Positions 12,912-20,996 of a DNA stretch of 33,803 nucleotides are shown here, one piece after another. Location of the stretch: the IMG/VR virus record IMGVR_UViG_3300023278_002279, positions 1-33,803 of that record. One strand, given 5' to 3'. Position 1 is the stretch's first letter, and every line of letters begins with the position of its first letter. Under the pieces are notes generated by a model that was not told the origin of the DNA, searched no databases, and worked only from the letters and a program-made list of their open reading frames with translations. This stretch comes from a virus. Position numbers and translations under genes: made by a program.

Positions 12912-15155
12912 ATGACTAAACAAGATACATCAGTAAAGTTTATAGGTGATGGGAAAGTTGGCGGCTATCTAGTTGTCTTTGGTGATGTCAACACCCGTGA
13001 CCTACAAGGCGAATATTTCACAAAAGACACTGAATTTAATTTAGACTGGTACGAAGTCCGCCCTGCCTTATATCATCATGGGCTAGACGGCGAACTTGCT
13101 GCCGCGCCTGTTGGCAAAATTAACAATCTTAAAGTTGATAAGGTCGGTATTTGGGCAGAAGCGCAATTAGATATGCACAAAGAATATGTGGAAGCGGTCA
13201 ACAAATTAGTTAAGAAAGGTATTTTACACTGGTCATCAGGAAGTCTTGCACATCTTGTAGAGGTTACGAAAGATGGGCAAATAAAGAAATGGCCAATTGT
13301 AGAAGGTAGTTTGACACCAACGCCTGCTGAACCACGAAAAACCGATATTCATTCTATTAAGAGTGCGTATGCGGAACTTGGGTTAGATACAAGCAAATTG
13401 AGTATCCCAGCGCAAGCGCGTAAAGATGCAAGCAATGAGCATAAAGACGCGATAGCTGATGAAACAAGCAAGATACATGAAGACACTGAAAACATAGATG
13501 AGGAAAATATCATGCCAGAAGAACTTATGGCACTATTGGAAAGCATGCAAGCACAACTTTCTGAAATCGCAGCCAACATGGGCGCAAGTGACCCTGAAAA
13601 AGTTGCTGAAGAAGTTGTGGACGAAATTAAAGCAGAAGACGATGATATGAAAGAAATTCCAGAAGACGAAAAAGCTAAAGCATTTGCTGAAAAAGCTATG
13701 CCTATCCTAACTCGTATCGTCGAAAAACAACTTAAGATGCGAGATGATGCTAAGAAAACACTTAGCGAAGCAGCAAAAGCCTATGGTAAGAATGTGAAAA
13801 CACAGCAACCACTGGGCGCTTATACGGGTAACGACCCGAATAAAGCAGACTCTCGCATTCAAGTCGGTGACAACCTTCGCACAGCGCACCTAAGCGCTTC
13901 CGATATGGCACTAGCTGTTGTAATGCGAACAACACCCGCGAAATCACAAGGCATTCCTGTGCGTTTGGAAAACTATTTTGATGAACCATTTTTCAAAGAG
14001 ATGGCTCACAAAATGCACCTTCACGCAGATAGCGAACCGTACACAAAAACCCGCCGCGCACAAAAAAGCGGCTATCATATGGATTTAGGCAGTCGTGCCA
14101 ATTATCATGTAAAATCTACTATTCCATTCAAAGCGGATGAATTGAACGCGGCAGTGATTACAGGGCAAGGCGCAGAGTGGGTAGCGGAGTGGTGGTCAAC
14201 TGACCTTTGGGAACGAGAACGTTTTGCAACGCATTATGACACAATGGTATCGAAAGGGATGCAGGTTCAGATGTTGCCGCAAGGTGTCGATATTGCACGG
14301 TTTAGTACCGAAGGCGCGGACCCTATTGCATATGTAGCAGGCGAAGCCCGTTCAACTGACGCTACAGGACGGCCCGAAACAACGTTAAATATCAACCCAT
14401 TCGCAACGGGAACAGTTTCGATTACACCGAAAGAAATCAAAATAGCAACCAGCACAACAACTGTTCTTGAAGAGGATAGCATTATTAATGTTGTCACTCA
14501 AGTTAATCGGCAACTGTCAGAAAAAGCATTAGCAACACGCGACCAACTGATGGTGAATGGCGATAACTCAACAGGAACGACAAATATCAATAGCGACGGA
14601 ACAGCGCCAGCAACGGGGCTGAGTACACCTTACTATATCGCGTCTGATGGTTTCCGCTTGGTTGGTTTAGCCAATGGTCGTGATGCTTCTAACGTTTTGA
14701 ACTTGGCACAATATCGTTTGACATTAGAGCAGATGGATGGCGAGTTGCGTCAATTCTATGATCGTATGGTGTTCATGATTGACCCGCAAACCGAAATGGC
14801 TTCCTTAGCGATTACCGAAATTGCAACCGATGATGTGCGTCGTACAATGGCAACCGTCACAAGCGGCCGTCTTTTGAATATTCATGGCATTGACGTTTTG
14901 GTGAATGGTTGGATACCTCAAACGGACACCGACGGTAAAGTTACAGGGACAGGGAACGTGTCAAATCGTGGCTCTATCTTGCTAAATTATGCTCCATATT
15001 GGGGCGTAGCTTGGAAACGTCAAACTACGCTAGAGACTGCACGCGATATTTATAGCGGTAGCAATATCTATGTGATGTCTATGCGACTTGGCTTTATTGA
15101 ACGCGGTACAAACGCTTCTGCATTGTCCTACAATGTCGCTACAACAGCAACTTAA
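12912..15155 (+). CDS. Prohead protease, scaffold and major capsid protein in one polypeptide, 747 aa
   Basis: Residues about 5-170 match the HK97-type prohead protease (S78): conserved N-terminal GGYLVVFGDVNTRD, catalytic His in YHHG (55/56) and Ser in WSSGS (108-111). Residues about 175-300 are charged and helical (from the acidic KIHEDTENIDEEN stretch through LTRIVEKQLKMRDDAKK), as in scaffold/delta domains. Residues about 330-747 look like an HK97-fold capsid protein. In most phages these are separate genes; here they are continuous, so the protease must cut itself from the shell protein. The start follows GGAGTG; an upstream in-frame ATG at 12876 lies inside the terminator. An internal start at 13512 is possible. 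Confidence 0.88.
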   Translation: MTKQDTSVKFIGDGKVGGYLVVFGDVNTRDLQGEYFTKDTEFNLDWYEVRPALYHHGLDGELAAAPVGKINNLKVDKVGIWAEAQLDMHKEYVEAVNKLVKKGILHWSSGSLAHLVEVTKDGQIKKWPIVEGSLTPTPAEPRKTDIHSIKSAYAELGLDTSKLSIPAQARKDASNEHKDAIADETSKIHEDTENIDEENIMPEELMALLESMQAQLSEIAANMGASDPEKVAEEVVDEIKAEDDDMKEIPEDEKAKAFAEKAMPILTRIVEKQLKMRDDAKKTLSEAAKAYGKNVKTQQPLGAYTGNDPNKADSRIQVGDNLRTAHLSASDMALAVVMRTTPAKSQGIPVRLENYFDEPFFKEMAHKMHLHADSEPYTKTRRAQKSGYHMDLGSRANYHVKSTIPFKADELNAAVITGQGAEWVAEWWSTDLWERERFATHYDTMVSKGMQVQMLPQGVDIARFSTEGADPIAYVAGEARSTDATGRPETTLNINPFATGTVSITPKEIKIATSTTTVLEEDSIINVVTQVNRQLSEKALATRDQLMVNGDNSTGTTNINSDGTAPATGLSTPYYIASDGFRLVGLANGRDASNVLNLAQYRLTLEQMDGELRQFYDRMVFMIDPQTEMASLAITEIATDDVRRTMATVTSGRLLNIHGIDVLVNGWIPQTDTDGKVTGTGNVSNRGSILLNYAPYWGVAWKRQTTLETARDIYSGSNIYVMSMRLGFIERGTNASALSYNVATTAT
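13499..13514 (+). promoter_or_regulatory. Possible internal translation start for scaffold-capsid
   Basis: TGAGG (13499-13503) lies eight bases before an in-frame ATG (13512, Met201), exactly at the border between protease and scaffold-like region. Initiation here would give a protease-free scaffold-capsid protein of 547 residues, providing the large excess of shell over protease that assembly needs. Confidence 0.5.
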
Positions 15156-15167
15156 TCGGAGGATAAT

Positions 15168-15665
15168 ATGGCTACACAAGCAATTCATCACACAGTCAAA
15201 GGTAAGCCTGCCGAATTAGGTGACACTGATATTGATGGGGCGTTAGAAGTTACTGGCGCGTCAACTCTAACAGGTGCAATAACCGCAACAGGCGGCGTTA
15301 TAGGCGGCGTTACAGGTGATGTTACAGGTGATGTTACAGGTGAGCATACTCATAGCACACAAGAATTGACAGCAAGTGGTGCTGTCACACTTGGAAGCGG
15401 CGTATTGCTTTTGAATCATGCAACTGTCGTTATCGCAGCTACCTTAGCCGCGCCCGTCGCGGGTGCAGAGCTATATATAATCGACAACGCCGCAAGCGGT
15501 ACGGCGGCGCACACAGTGACAACAGCCGCAGGTGTGACGTGGGATGGTACAAATAATACCGCCACATTTAACGCAGTCGGTGAAGCGTTACATGTCGTAG
15601 CTATTAGTGCAACGCGATGGTTCATACTCGAAAATATCGGCACAGTCGGTTTGTCGTCAGTCTAA
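15168..15665 (+). CDS. Decoration-like structural protein, 165 aa
   Basis: Starts after CGGAGGATAAT, right behind the capsid gene, where head decoration proteins usually sit. The N-terminal half has Gly/Thr-rich repeats (GGVTGDVTGDVTGEHTH). The C-terminal 95 residues form a beta-rich module (LTASGAVTLGSGVLLL to TRWFIL) that is clearly related to the next gene's product and, more distantly, to the proteins at 24356 and in the fibre genes. Decoration or capsid-spike function is inferred from position and fold type only. Confidence 0.65.
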   Translation: MATQAIHHTVKGKPAELGDTDIDGALEVTGASTLTGAITATGGVIGGVTGDVTGDVTGEHTHSTQELTASGAVTLGSGVLLLNHATVVIAATLAAPVAGAELYIIDNAASGTAAHTVTTAAGVTWDGTNNTATFNAVGEALHVVAISATRWFILENIGTVGLSSV

Positions 15666-15681
15666 TCCATAGGAGGATATT

Positions 15682-16038
15682 ATGGCAGTAACAACTCAAA
15701 CGAAGTTAATTCCTGATGGTTTACCAAATCCATCAAGTCCACAGTTCGCATATCAAGAAATTACAGCCGCAGGTGCGATTACAATCCCATCGGGAGTTGT
15801 CGTAATCAACGGAACGACTCTTACTGTGACCTTAGCAGCACCTCGTCACAATGGGCAAGTTTTGTTTATCACATCTCAAAACGCATCGGCTCACATCGTA
15901 GACTTAGCCACAACAGGCATCAACGGGGGGTCAGGCGATGAAGGCACTTTTGGCGGCGCTGTCGGTGACTGTGTTACAATCTTTAGCTATAATAGTCATT
16001 GGTGGCAAGCTGCAAACGTAAATGTCACTTGGGCGTAA
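15682..16038 (+). CDS. Decoration-like structural protein, paralogue of preceding gene, 118 aa
   Basis: Starts after AGGAGGATATT. Its body (ITAAGAITIPSGVVVINGTT through LAAP and on to HWWQA) aligns by eye along most of its length with the C-terminal module of the 15168 protein, so the two probably arose by tandem duplication. It lacks the Gly/Thr repeat head. A strong hairpin follows 18 bases after the stop. Confidence 0.65.
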   Translation: MAVTTQTKLIPDGLPNPSSPQFAYQEITAAGAITIPSGVVVINGTTLTVTLAAPRHNGQVLFITSQNASAHIVDLATTGINGGSGDEGTFGGAVGDCVTIFSYNSHWWQAANVNVTWA

Positions 16039-16055
16039 TTTGCATAGTTGTAATT

Positions 16056-16085
16056 GACGGTAGGCTTGTTGTCTACCGTCTTCTA
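16056..16085 (+). terminator. Terminator-like hairpin after the decoration genes
   Basis: GACGGTAG (16056-16063) and CTACCGTC (16073-16080), eight perfect pairs with a 9-base loop, followed by TTCTAT. The weak U-tract suggests a partial terminator or mRNA-stability element that would reduce expression of connector genes relative to the abundant capsid genes. Confidence 0.55.
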
Positions 16086-16100
16086 TAAAGGACATGAGAT

Positions 16101-16547
16101 ATGGCAATAACAAGACGAATTATTCCGACAATCTCAACAGGCGCTTATGCAGATGGTGATGTCATCGGGGGTGAACTATCAATCGCTGTTGATATTGGGA
16201 TAAGTGGTTTTTTGAATTACATCACTATCTTTGATAAAGATGGTAAGGATGCACCTATTGATTTCTTTTTCTTCAAGACAAGCCTAGACGGTACATATAC
16301 AGATAACGTCGCTTTTGCATTAGATAGTGACGATGAAGACAAATTGTTATTTGTTGTGACGATTGTAGCTGCTGATTATGTAGCAGCAGGTGCAGATAGT
16401 GTCGTTACAGTCAGCCCGTCAATCCCGTTAGGTATAGCTCCAAGTGTTGCAGGCGATAATGACTTGGTGGCAGTAGGAGTTATTCGAGCTATCCATACTT
16501 TCACAGCAGCAACCGATTTACAAATTACATTTGGGATAAGTAAATGA
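16101..16547 (+). CDS. Probable structural protein near the head, 148 aa
   Basis: The pattern GAYADGDVIGG, a strand-rich middle with FFKTSLDGTYTDNVAFALDSDDE, and a final VGVIRAIHTFTAATDLQITFG match a small virion-protein type I have seen beside phage capsid genes, without a defined role. No transmembrane segment. AAAGGA precedes the ATG. It overlaps the next gene by ATGA. Confidence 0.6.
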   Translation: MAITRRIIPTISTGAYADGDVIGGELSIAVDIGISGFLNYITIFDKDGKDAPIDFFFFKTSLDGTYTDNVAFALDSDDEDKLLFVVTIVAADYVAAGADSVVTVSPSIPLGIAPSVAGDNDLVAVGVIRAIHTFTAATDLQITFGISK

Positions 16548-16735
16548 AAATCAACTTGTTACATCGTTACCAAAGCGCTGCTACAAATGAAGAGGCGTTG
16601 CAAGCGGGCGAACATGATTTAGATGATACCATTGCACAATATCTGATTGACAATGGCCATGCAGTTATTGTCGAAGCCCCACAAGATGAAATCATTGTAA
16701 GCAAACCAAAACGCAGACGGCGTAAGACTAGCTAA
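16544..16735 (+). CDS. Small basic-tailed protein of the connector region, 63 aa
   Basis: Starts MKINLLHRYQSAATNEEAL. An acidic middle is followed by a strongly basic C-terminus (KPKRRRRKTS), which could contact DNA or the portal. Short proteins at this position often belong to head assembly, but no family is assigned. Coupled to neighbours on both sides (ATGA and TAATG). Confidence 0.6.
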   Translation: MKINLLHRYQSAATNEEALQAGEHDLDDTIAQYLIDNGHAVIVEAPQDEIIVSKPKRRRRKTS

Positions 16736-17283
16736 TGGTCATTCGTATGACAGGTTCATTTGATTTTGAAGCGATAGATGATTTAGCAACATTCACTCAA
16801 GTAGTAAACATTATTCATGAAGAAATACTTGAGGAAGTGTTAGATGAGATTGAACCTGATTTGATAACTGAATTATCAGAAGATGCCCCGCCCGTTGCCC
16901 GTCCGATCCAATGGACTAGCGAGCGGCAAAGACGCGCTTATTTTGCAACGGATGGTTTTGGCGCTGGTATACCTTATCGAAGAACAGGCAAGCTAAGGAA
17001 AGCGTGGATTGTGGAAATACGAGGCAACGCAATCGTAGTAGAAAATCCATCAGAAGTTTCTAAATTTGTTTATGGTTCATTAGCACAAAATAGAAGCCAA
17101 GCCTTGCGATTTCAACAAAGATTCCATGTCAACACAGGATGGCAACCTGCTACCGATACTGTTAAAAAGCATCTTGACCGAGCAGGTGATTTGTATATCG
17201 AAAAGTTTGATGACAGATTAGCAGGCATGGCAAGCGGAAAAACAAAACGCCGCGCCTTCACGAAAGGGGCACGCAGAACATGA
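16735..17283 (+). CDS. Probable tail-completion / HK97 gp10-like protein, 182 aa
   Basis: The order in the operon and the segment RTGKLRKAWIVEIRGNAIVVENPSE, read in parts, resemble HK97 gp10-type and minor tail-completion proteins, in which a R-T-G-x-L-x-x-S/A-W motif is followed by a strand hairpin and a Y-x-x-x-x-x-Q-x-x segment (FVYGSLAQNRSQ here). It probably acts at the head-tail joint. N-terminal third is acidic and helical. Start is TAATG-coupled. Confidence 0.65.
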   Translation: MVIRMTGSFDFEAIDDLATFTQVVNIIHEEILEEVLDEIEPDLITELSEDAPPVARPIQWTSERQRRAYFATDGFGAGIPYRRTGKLRKAWIVEIRGNAIVVENPSEVSKFVYGSLAQNRSQALRFQQRFHVNTGWQPATDTVKKHLDRAGDLYIEKFDDRLAGMASGKTKRRAFTKGARRT

Positions 17284-17579
17284 ATAAAATGACTGGAACA
17301 TTAGTAATCACTGAAACTCAATCAAGAGATTTTTGCACATCGAAACCTTATGACTTTTACGATAAGGATAGGGATTGTTACATCACCATTACACATGAAG
17401 GTGGTGATGTGATCGGGATTAGCAAAGAAATCTTAGAAGATGCACATGAGTGGGCTTTGATACCCTTAAATGATAAAGATTATCAGTGGGGGAGATACCA
17501 CCTAGCTTGCATAGGATGGGAATACGACGATTGCCGTACCATGTTATTTAGTTTATCCTCCACCGATGCGGACGAATAA
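17280..17579 (+). CDS. Hypothetical protein in connector region, 99 aa
   Basis: Starts MNKMTGTLVITETQSRDF, overlapping the preceding stop by ATGA. Contains five cysteines and many aromatic residues, with a beta-like pattern. No match recognised, and it does not resemble usual connector proteins, so it may be a small insertion in the operon. Confidence 0.55.
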   Translation: MNKMTGTLVITETQSRDFCTSKPYDFYDKDRDCYITITHEGGDVIGISKEILEDAHEWALIPLNDKDYQWGRYHLACIGWEYDDCRTMLFSLSSTDADE

Positions 17580-17591
17580 GGCGACAGAATA

Positions 17592-18500
17592 ATGACATAC
17601 TACGCAACGCCGCTTACAACTTTAGATGATGTCATCAGACAATCGCGCTTACAAGATGCTAATGCGGCGACACCAACGGCCACAGTCCAGACAACAATTG
17701 ATAGCGCTGATGCGAACACATTATCATATCTTAAAGTTTTGCTAAATGGTGTATCTGATGCAATGCAAAAAGCGTTAAATCGTAGGCTTACACCTTACGA
17801 TGAAACCAAAACATTCTATATGCGCTATATTCGCGATGGTGGTCTAATCTATGACCGTGATTGGGCTATGCGTATCTTCACTTTGAACAATGAAGGGGGT
17901 GATGATAGCTTAGAAATCACATCACTAACGTGGGTAGGGACAGCATTTACGAGTTCTGATTATCGTTATGCACTACCGAATAGTTCACCTAATCATGAAT
18001 TGGTTTTCAATCACCAAACAACATTGGCGGCATTAGACGACTTTACCGATAGCGTGTCGATTGTCGGGACGTGGGGTTATCATGATAATTTTGCTGCGAT
18101 GTGGTTAGATAGTGGCGATACTGTGCAAGATAATCCATTGTCCGCAAGCGCGACTAGTTTAACCGTTGTTGACGCTGACGTTTTTGAAACCTACCAACTT
18201 ATTCGTATTGAGAGTGAATATCTATTCATTAGCTCATTGAATACCACAACCAATGTATTGACGGTTGAGCGCGGCAAAAATGGCAGCACCGCAGCAAGTC
18301 ATGTTACGTCAACTCAGATAGATACATTCGTTCCGATGCCAGCAGTAGCCAAAGAATGCCGACGGCTTGTTATCAGAGCATGGTTTTTACGTAATCCAAT
18401 TGGGAATGTCGTAGTCAGTAATGAACAAATCAAAGAACTCGTTGAAGGTGAAATGAATTTATCGTCAATTCCACGTCTAATGAGGACATATTCTATCTAA
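17592..18500 (+). CDS. Head-tail connector (adaptor) protein, 302 aa
   Basis: The N-terminal helices with LNRRLTPYDETKTFYMRY and the C-terminal VAKECRRLVIRAWFLRN fit the gp6-like adaptor architecture, in which a helical bundle binds the portal. In between sits a beta insertion (about residues 175-245, LSASATSLTVVDADVFETY ... LTVERGKNGS), a small barrel also seen as an insert in other phage connectors. AAGGCGAC precedes the start. TAATG overlap with the next gene. Confidence 0.65.
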   Translation: MTYYATPLTTLDDVIRQSRLQDANAATPTATVQTTIDSADANTLSYLKVLLNGVSDAMQKALNRRLTPYDETKTFYMRYIRDGGLIYDRDWAMRIFTLNNEGGDDSLEITSLTWVGTAFTSSDYRYALPNSSPNHELVFNHQTTLAALDDFTDSVSIVGTWGYHDNFAAMWLDSGDTVQDNPLSASATSLTVVDADVFETYQLIRIESEYLFISSLNTTTNVLTVERGKNGSTAASHVTSTQIDTFVPMPAVAKECRRLVIRAWFLRNPIGNVVVSNEQIKELVEGEMNLSSIPRLMRTYSI

Positions 18501-19009
18501 TGTTACAAGAACAAAAAGAACGTATCATTCAAATTATTGAAAATATGGGAACGGCGCAAGGCTTACCGTCAGGCGTAGCTATTGAATCTTTGGCACACGG
18601 TGTAATCAGCCTTGAAAATGTGACCTTGCCAGCAGTTTTAAGTGTCCCTGCAAACATTACCTATAGGCGACAAAGTGGTGACCAGTTCCTTGTAACGTGC
18701 CAATGGAATCTATATTTATATATTCGTCAGGTAGGCACGGGGAATCAGCCGCAAGCAGAATTTGAACCGCTTGCCTTATTAGATATTTTTGCAAGTGAAT
18801 TTTTAACTAGACCCCAATTACAATTTAGCGATAACGGATTAACAGGGATTGTCGAAAATGCAGAGTTTAACAATCCGCAAAATTTAGCCCGTCCGATTAC
18901 CTATCCACCTACCGATAGTAGAGGGGCGCGGTATTGGGGTGCATTATTTACATTAACAGTCACGCAACGTCAAACACACACGCTTAATGAATCAGGAGCA
19001 TTAACATGA
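18500..19009 (+). CDS. Probable tail terminator / minor tail protein, 169 aa
   Basis: Position between adaptor and tail tube, a length near 170 residues, and an N-terminal helix followed by alternating strands (FLVTCQWNLYLYIRQV) and a late helix (LALLDIFASEFL) fit tail-terminator-type proteins that cap the tube and join it to the head. No diagnostic residue motif is available, so this is by position and overall pattern. Overlaps the tube gene by ATGA. Confidence 0.6.
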   Translation: MLQEQKERIIQIIENMGTAQGLPSGVAIESLAHGVISLENVTLPAVLSVPANITYRRQSGDQFLVTCQWNLYLYIRQVGTGNQPQAEFEPLALLDIFASEFLTRPQLQFSDNGLTGIVENAEFNNPQNLARPITYPPTDSRGARYWGALFTLTVTQRQTHTLNESGALT

Positions 19010-19866
19010 GTAAAGATTTTCTATATGGTGTTTTCTATGTGCAATACGCATTTCGAGACAATTCAGGCTATCCTATGGGTAGTACGATTGCCCCCGATGC
19101 GGTTGCAGACGGCACGACTACCCATGCCGTATTGATGACTAACCCAGTCGCATTTACACCCCCTGCACCAACTTTTGAAACCGCTATCGATTTTGGTGGT
19201 CAGAAGATTTTAGCGCAAAAAGATTTGGGCGTGTCAGGGTTCGGGACGGGTACTCTAACATTATCTGAATTTGATGACTCATTCCACACGCACGTAACAG
19301 GCGGGACAGTCGATAGCGCACAAGTTAGCGGTTGGCGCTCGGTTGGTTTGAATGTTAATCAGGTAACTAGCCCTTCATTTGTACTTATCGTATCAACAAA
19401 AGCATTCGATACAGTCGCGAGTGCGGATAAATGGTCACATTGGATTTTCCCCAATTGCCAGATTAAAGTTACACCTCCGGGCGCTTCACAATCAGGCGGT
19501 GTTAATCCAACGCCTCTTGAATATACAATTGTACCGAATACCTCAATTCGTGATGCAAGCGGCGAATTATTCAGTGGTATGACAATGACCTTGCAAGATA
19601 ACGCCGATATTCTTATTCGCAAACAAACGGGCAACCCACTAGGGCTTACAACCTATGTAGAAGCGGCCACCCCCGCGAACACTTTCATAACAGGCTATCG
19701 CCCTGTCACAGCAACAGTCGATGATAGCGATAAAATATTCACAGCCGATGGCTTGGTTATTGCAGCTTCATCACATAATGTAACGACTGGCGTTGTCGTA
19801 ACAACCAGCATTACACAAAGCCAGAAAGTGGTATCTTTGTACGAAACCGTTTATACAGCTATCTAA
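19006..19866 (+). CDS. Major tail (tube) protein, 286 aa
   Basis: It lies between the terminator-type protein and the chaperone pair, as major tail proteins do. The sequence is strand-rich, with Gly/Thr/Ser-rich loops and the pattern GFGTGTLTLSEFDDSFH and ELFSGMTMTLQDNADI typical of tube beta sandwiches. Its 286 residues leave room for a C-terminal surface domain beyond the core fold. It would polymerise around the tape measure to form the tail tube. Confidence 0.7.
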   Translation: MSKDFLYGVFYVQYAFRDNSGYPMGSTIAPDAVADGTTTHAVLMTNPVAFTPPAPTFETAIDFGGQKILAQKDLGVSGFGTGTLTLSEFDDSFHTHVTGGTVDSAQVSGWRSVGLNVNQVTSPSFVLIVSTKAFDTVASADKWSHWIFPNCQIKVTPPGASQSGGVNPTPLEYTIVPNTSIRDASGELFSGMTMTLQDNADILIRKQTGNPLGLTTYVEAATPANTFITGYRPVTATVDDSDKIFTADGLVIAASSHNVTTGVVVTTSITQSQKVVSLYETVYTAI

Positions 19867-19876
19867 GGAGACCTAA

Positions 19877-20116
19877 ATGATTAAGAATGACCGCATAGGA
19901 ACATTTGAAGAATGGCCTAAAGTCACCATATCAGGTGCTAAATACATACGCCCCTGCTCCACGATTGTTTTGGGACATGGCTATTTTGCAGTATTAGATA
20001 ATGCAAATAGCGCTGATGATATTGAAGAATTGAAAGGCATTGTTGAAAAGGCAATGGCAAAAGACAACTTAAAACTAAGGGTGGAAAATGTACAAACCAA
20101 AGACAAAAAATCATAG
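19877..20116 (+). CDS. Hypothetical protein between tube and chaperone, 79 aa
   Basis: Starts MIKNDRIGTFEEWPKVTISG after AAGGAG. The phrase IGTFEEWPKV recalls IGTFEMLEGVPF in the next gene's product, so the two N-termini may be related. A helix follows (IEELKGIVEKAMAKDN). Possibly an extra assembly factor. Its 3' end overlaps the next gene by 29 bases. Confidence 0.6.
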   Translation: MIKNDRIGTFEEWPKVTISGAKYIRPCSTIVLGHGYFAVLDNANSADDIEELKGIVEKAMAKDNLKLRVENVQTKDKKS

Positions 20117-20510
20117 TACCGAAATAGGGACGTTTGAAATGTTGGAAGGCGTTCCTTTTCGTGTTAATTTGCTAAACAGAGTTGTTGAGGGTAATGGGGC
20201 GGATGGTACAAGCCTATCCACGTCATTCATTATTATAGAAGGCTATATGTATGATTTTATAGCCAATGGTGATAGTGATATAGGCGAATATGTCAAGACC
20301 CGCGCAGGATTAAGTTTGCAAGAACGTTTTGATTTGTTTGGTGTGGCGGTGGATTTTGAACGCAATGAAATTATTTATGAAGCATACAAGGCAACCCGTG
20401 ATGATGCTCATAAAAAAGAAGCTATACCAGATGATGATACAGGCGAAAAAAAAGACGTATCACAGAACTCGAAAACACCATCAAAAGCACCATCAAAGGA
20501 AAAAATTTAA
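20088..20510 (+). CDS. Tail assembly chaperone, zero-frame product (G-like), 140 aa
   Basis: Its place between tube and tape-measure genes is that of phage lambda G and G-T. Near its 3' end the codons GAA AAA AAA contain the slippery heptamer A-AAA-AAA (20447-20453). A -1 shift there leads, without any stop, into the reading frame of the 20537 ORF; the fused product would be 122 plus 102 residues, 224 in all. In the zero frame the tail after the slip site is low-complexity and basic (NSKTPSKAPSKEKI), as expected for a dispensable end. These proteins hold the tape measure and tube subunits during assembly. Confidence 0.78.
   Translation: MYKPKTKNHSTEIGTFEMLEGVPFRVNLLNRVVEGNGADGTSLSTSFIIIEGYMYDFIANGDSDIGEYVKTRAGLSLQERFDLFGVAVDFERNEIIYEAYKATRDDAHKKEAIPDDDTGEKKDVSQNSKTPSKAPSKEKI
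20447..20453 (+). promoter_or_regulatory. Predicted -1 ribosomal frameshift site
   Basis: A-AAA-AAA in the correct phase (third base of GAA, then AAA AAA), within a run of eight A, followed by G. After the slip, codons AGA CGT ATC and onward stay open through the ATG at 20537 and end at 20761. No clear downstream stem was worked out. Confidence 0.8.
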
Positions 20511-20536
20511 GCCGAAAGTTAAAAGTAGGCGATAAC

Positions 20537-20761
20537 ATGATAGCAGTCGCGCCGCCTCAATATGACACGTTAGTCAGTTGGGATATTGAATTGTTAGACA
20601 GGGCGGTTCGCTATTGGCAAATATCAGGGTCGCCATTCCCTCCCAGCATTGATGAAATTCTATATCGTGATATGACTTGGGATGATGCTTGTTATGAGTA
20701 TCGGTATGCAATAGATTTCTATGAAGACTATCAGAAACGAAAAAGCGCAGGGTTAATCTAA
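20537..20761 (+). CDS. Tail assembly chaperone, -1 frame extension (T-like domain)
   Basis: Read alone from ATG 20537 it is 74 residues with only a weak AGGCG before it. Its frame is open back to the slippery site at 20447, so it is best seen as the C-terminal part of a G-T fusion (frame entry at 20453). The sequence (TWDDACYEYRYAIDFYEDY) is helical and acidic with aromatic residues, as in chaperone C-terminal domains that bind the tape measure. Independent initiation at 20537 remains possible. Confidence 0.75.
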   Translation: MIAVAPPQYDTLVSWDIELLDRAVRYWQISGSPFPPSIDEILYRDMTWDDACYEYRYAIDFYEDYQKRKSAGLI

Positions 20762-20762
20762 T

Positions 20763-20996
20763 ATGCTAATGATAATATCACGTTTTTATCAAAGTTTATC
20801 GGCACTAACAATATTGGGTACTTTTATAGCAATGATAAACAGCCCTGATCGTTTTTTTGTGTTCATTGTTGGCTTCATGAGTTCGTTAATATTGCTAACG
20901 GTAGCAATGGTAGTGAGTGAATTATCAGACATGAAAATACAATCAGAACTGCAAATCAGGTTCGTGAAACGGTTGGCTAAAAAACGCAATGGTTGA
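20763..20996 (+). CDS. Small two-helix membrane protein, 77 aa
   Basis: Two hydrophobic stretches (SALTILGTFIAMI, about residues 13-26, and FFVFIVGFMSSLILLTVAMV, about 31-50) followed by a charged, basic tail (RFVKRLAKKRNG). A membrane protein between the chaperone pair and the tape measure is out of place for tail assembly. It could be a holin-like or superinfection-type accessory protein, but neither is shown. The start codon follows the preceding stop by one base, and the 3' end overlaps the tape-measure start. Confidence 0.6.
   Translation: MLMIISRFYQSLSALTILGTFIAMINSPDRFFVFIVGFMSSLILLTVAMVVSELSDMKIQSELQIRFVKRLAKKRNG

Noticed and set aside
20329-20535. Third open frame inside the tail chaperone gene, 68 residues
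   Set aside because: It is neither the zero nor the -1 frame used by the slippery site; its composition (Lys/Met/His runs) is that of a shadow frame.
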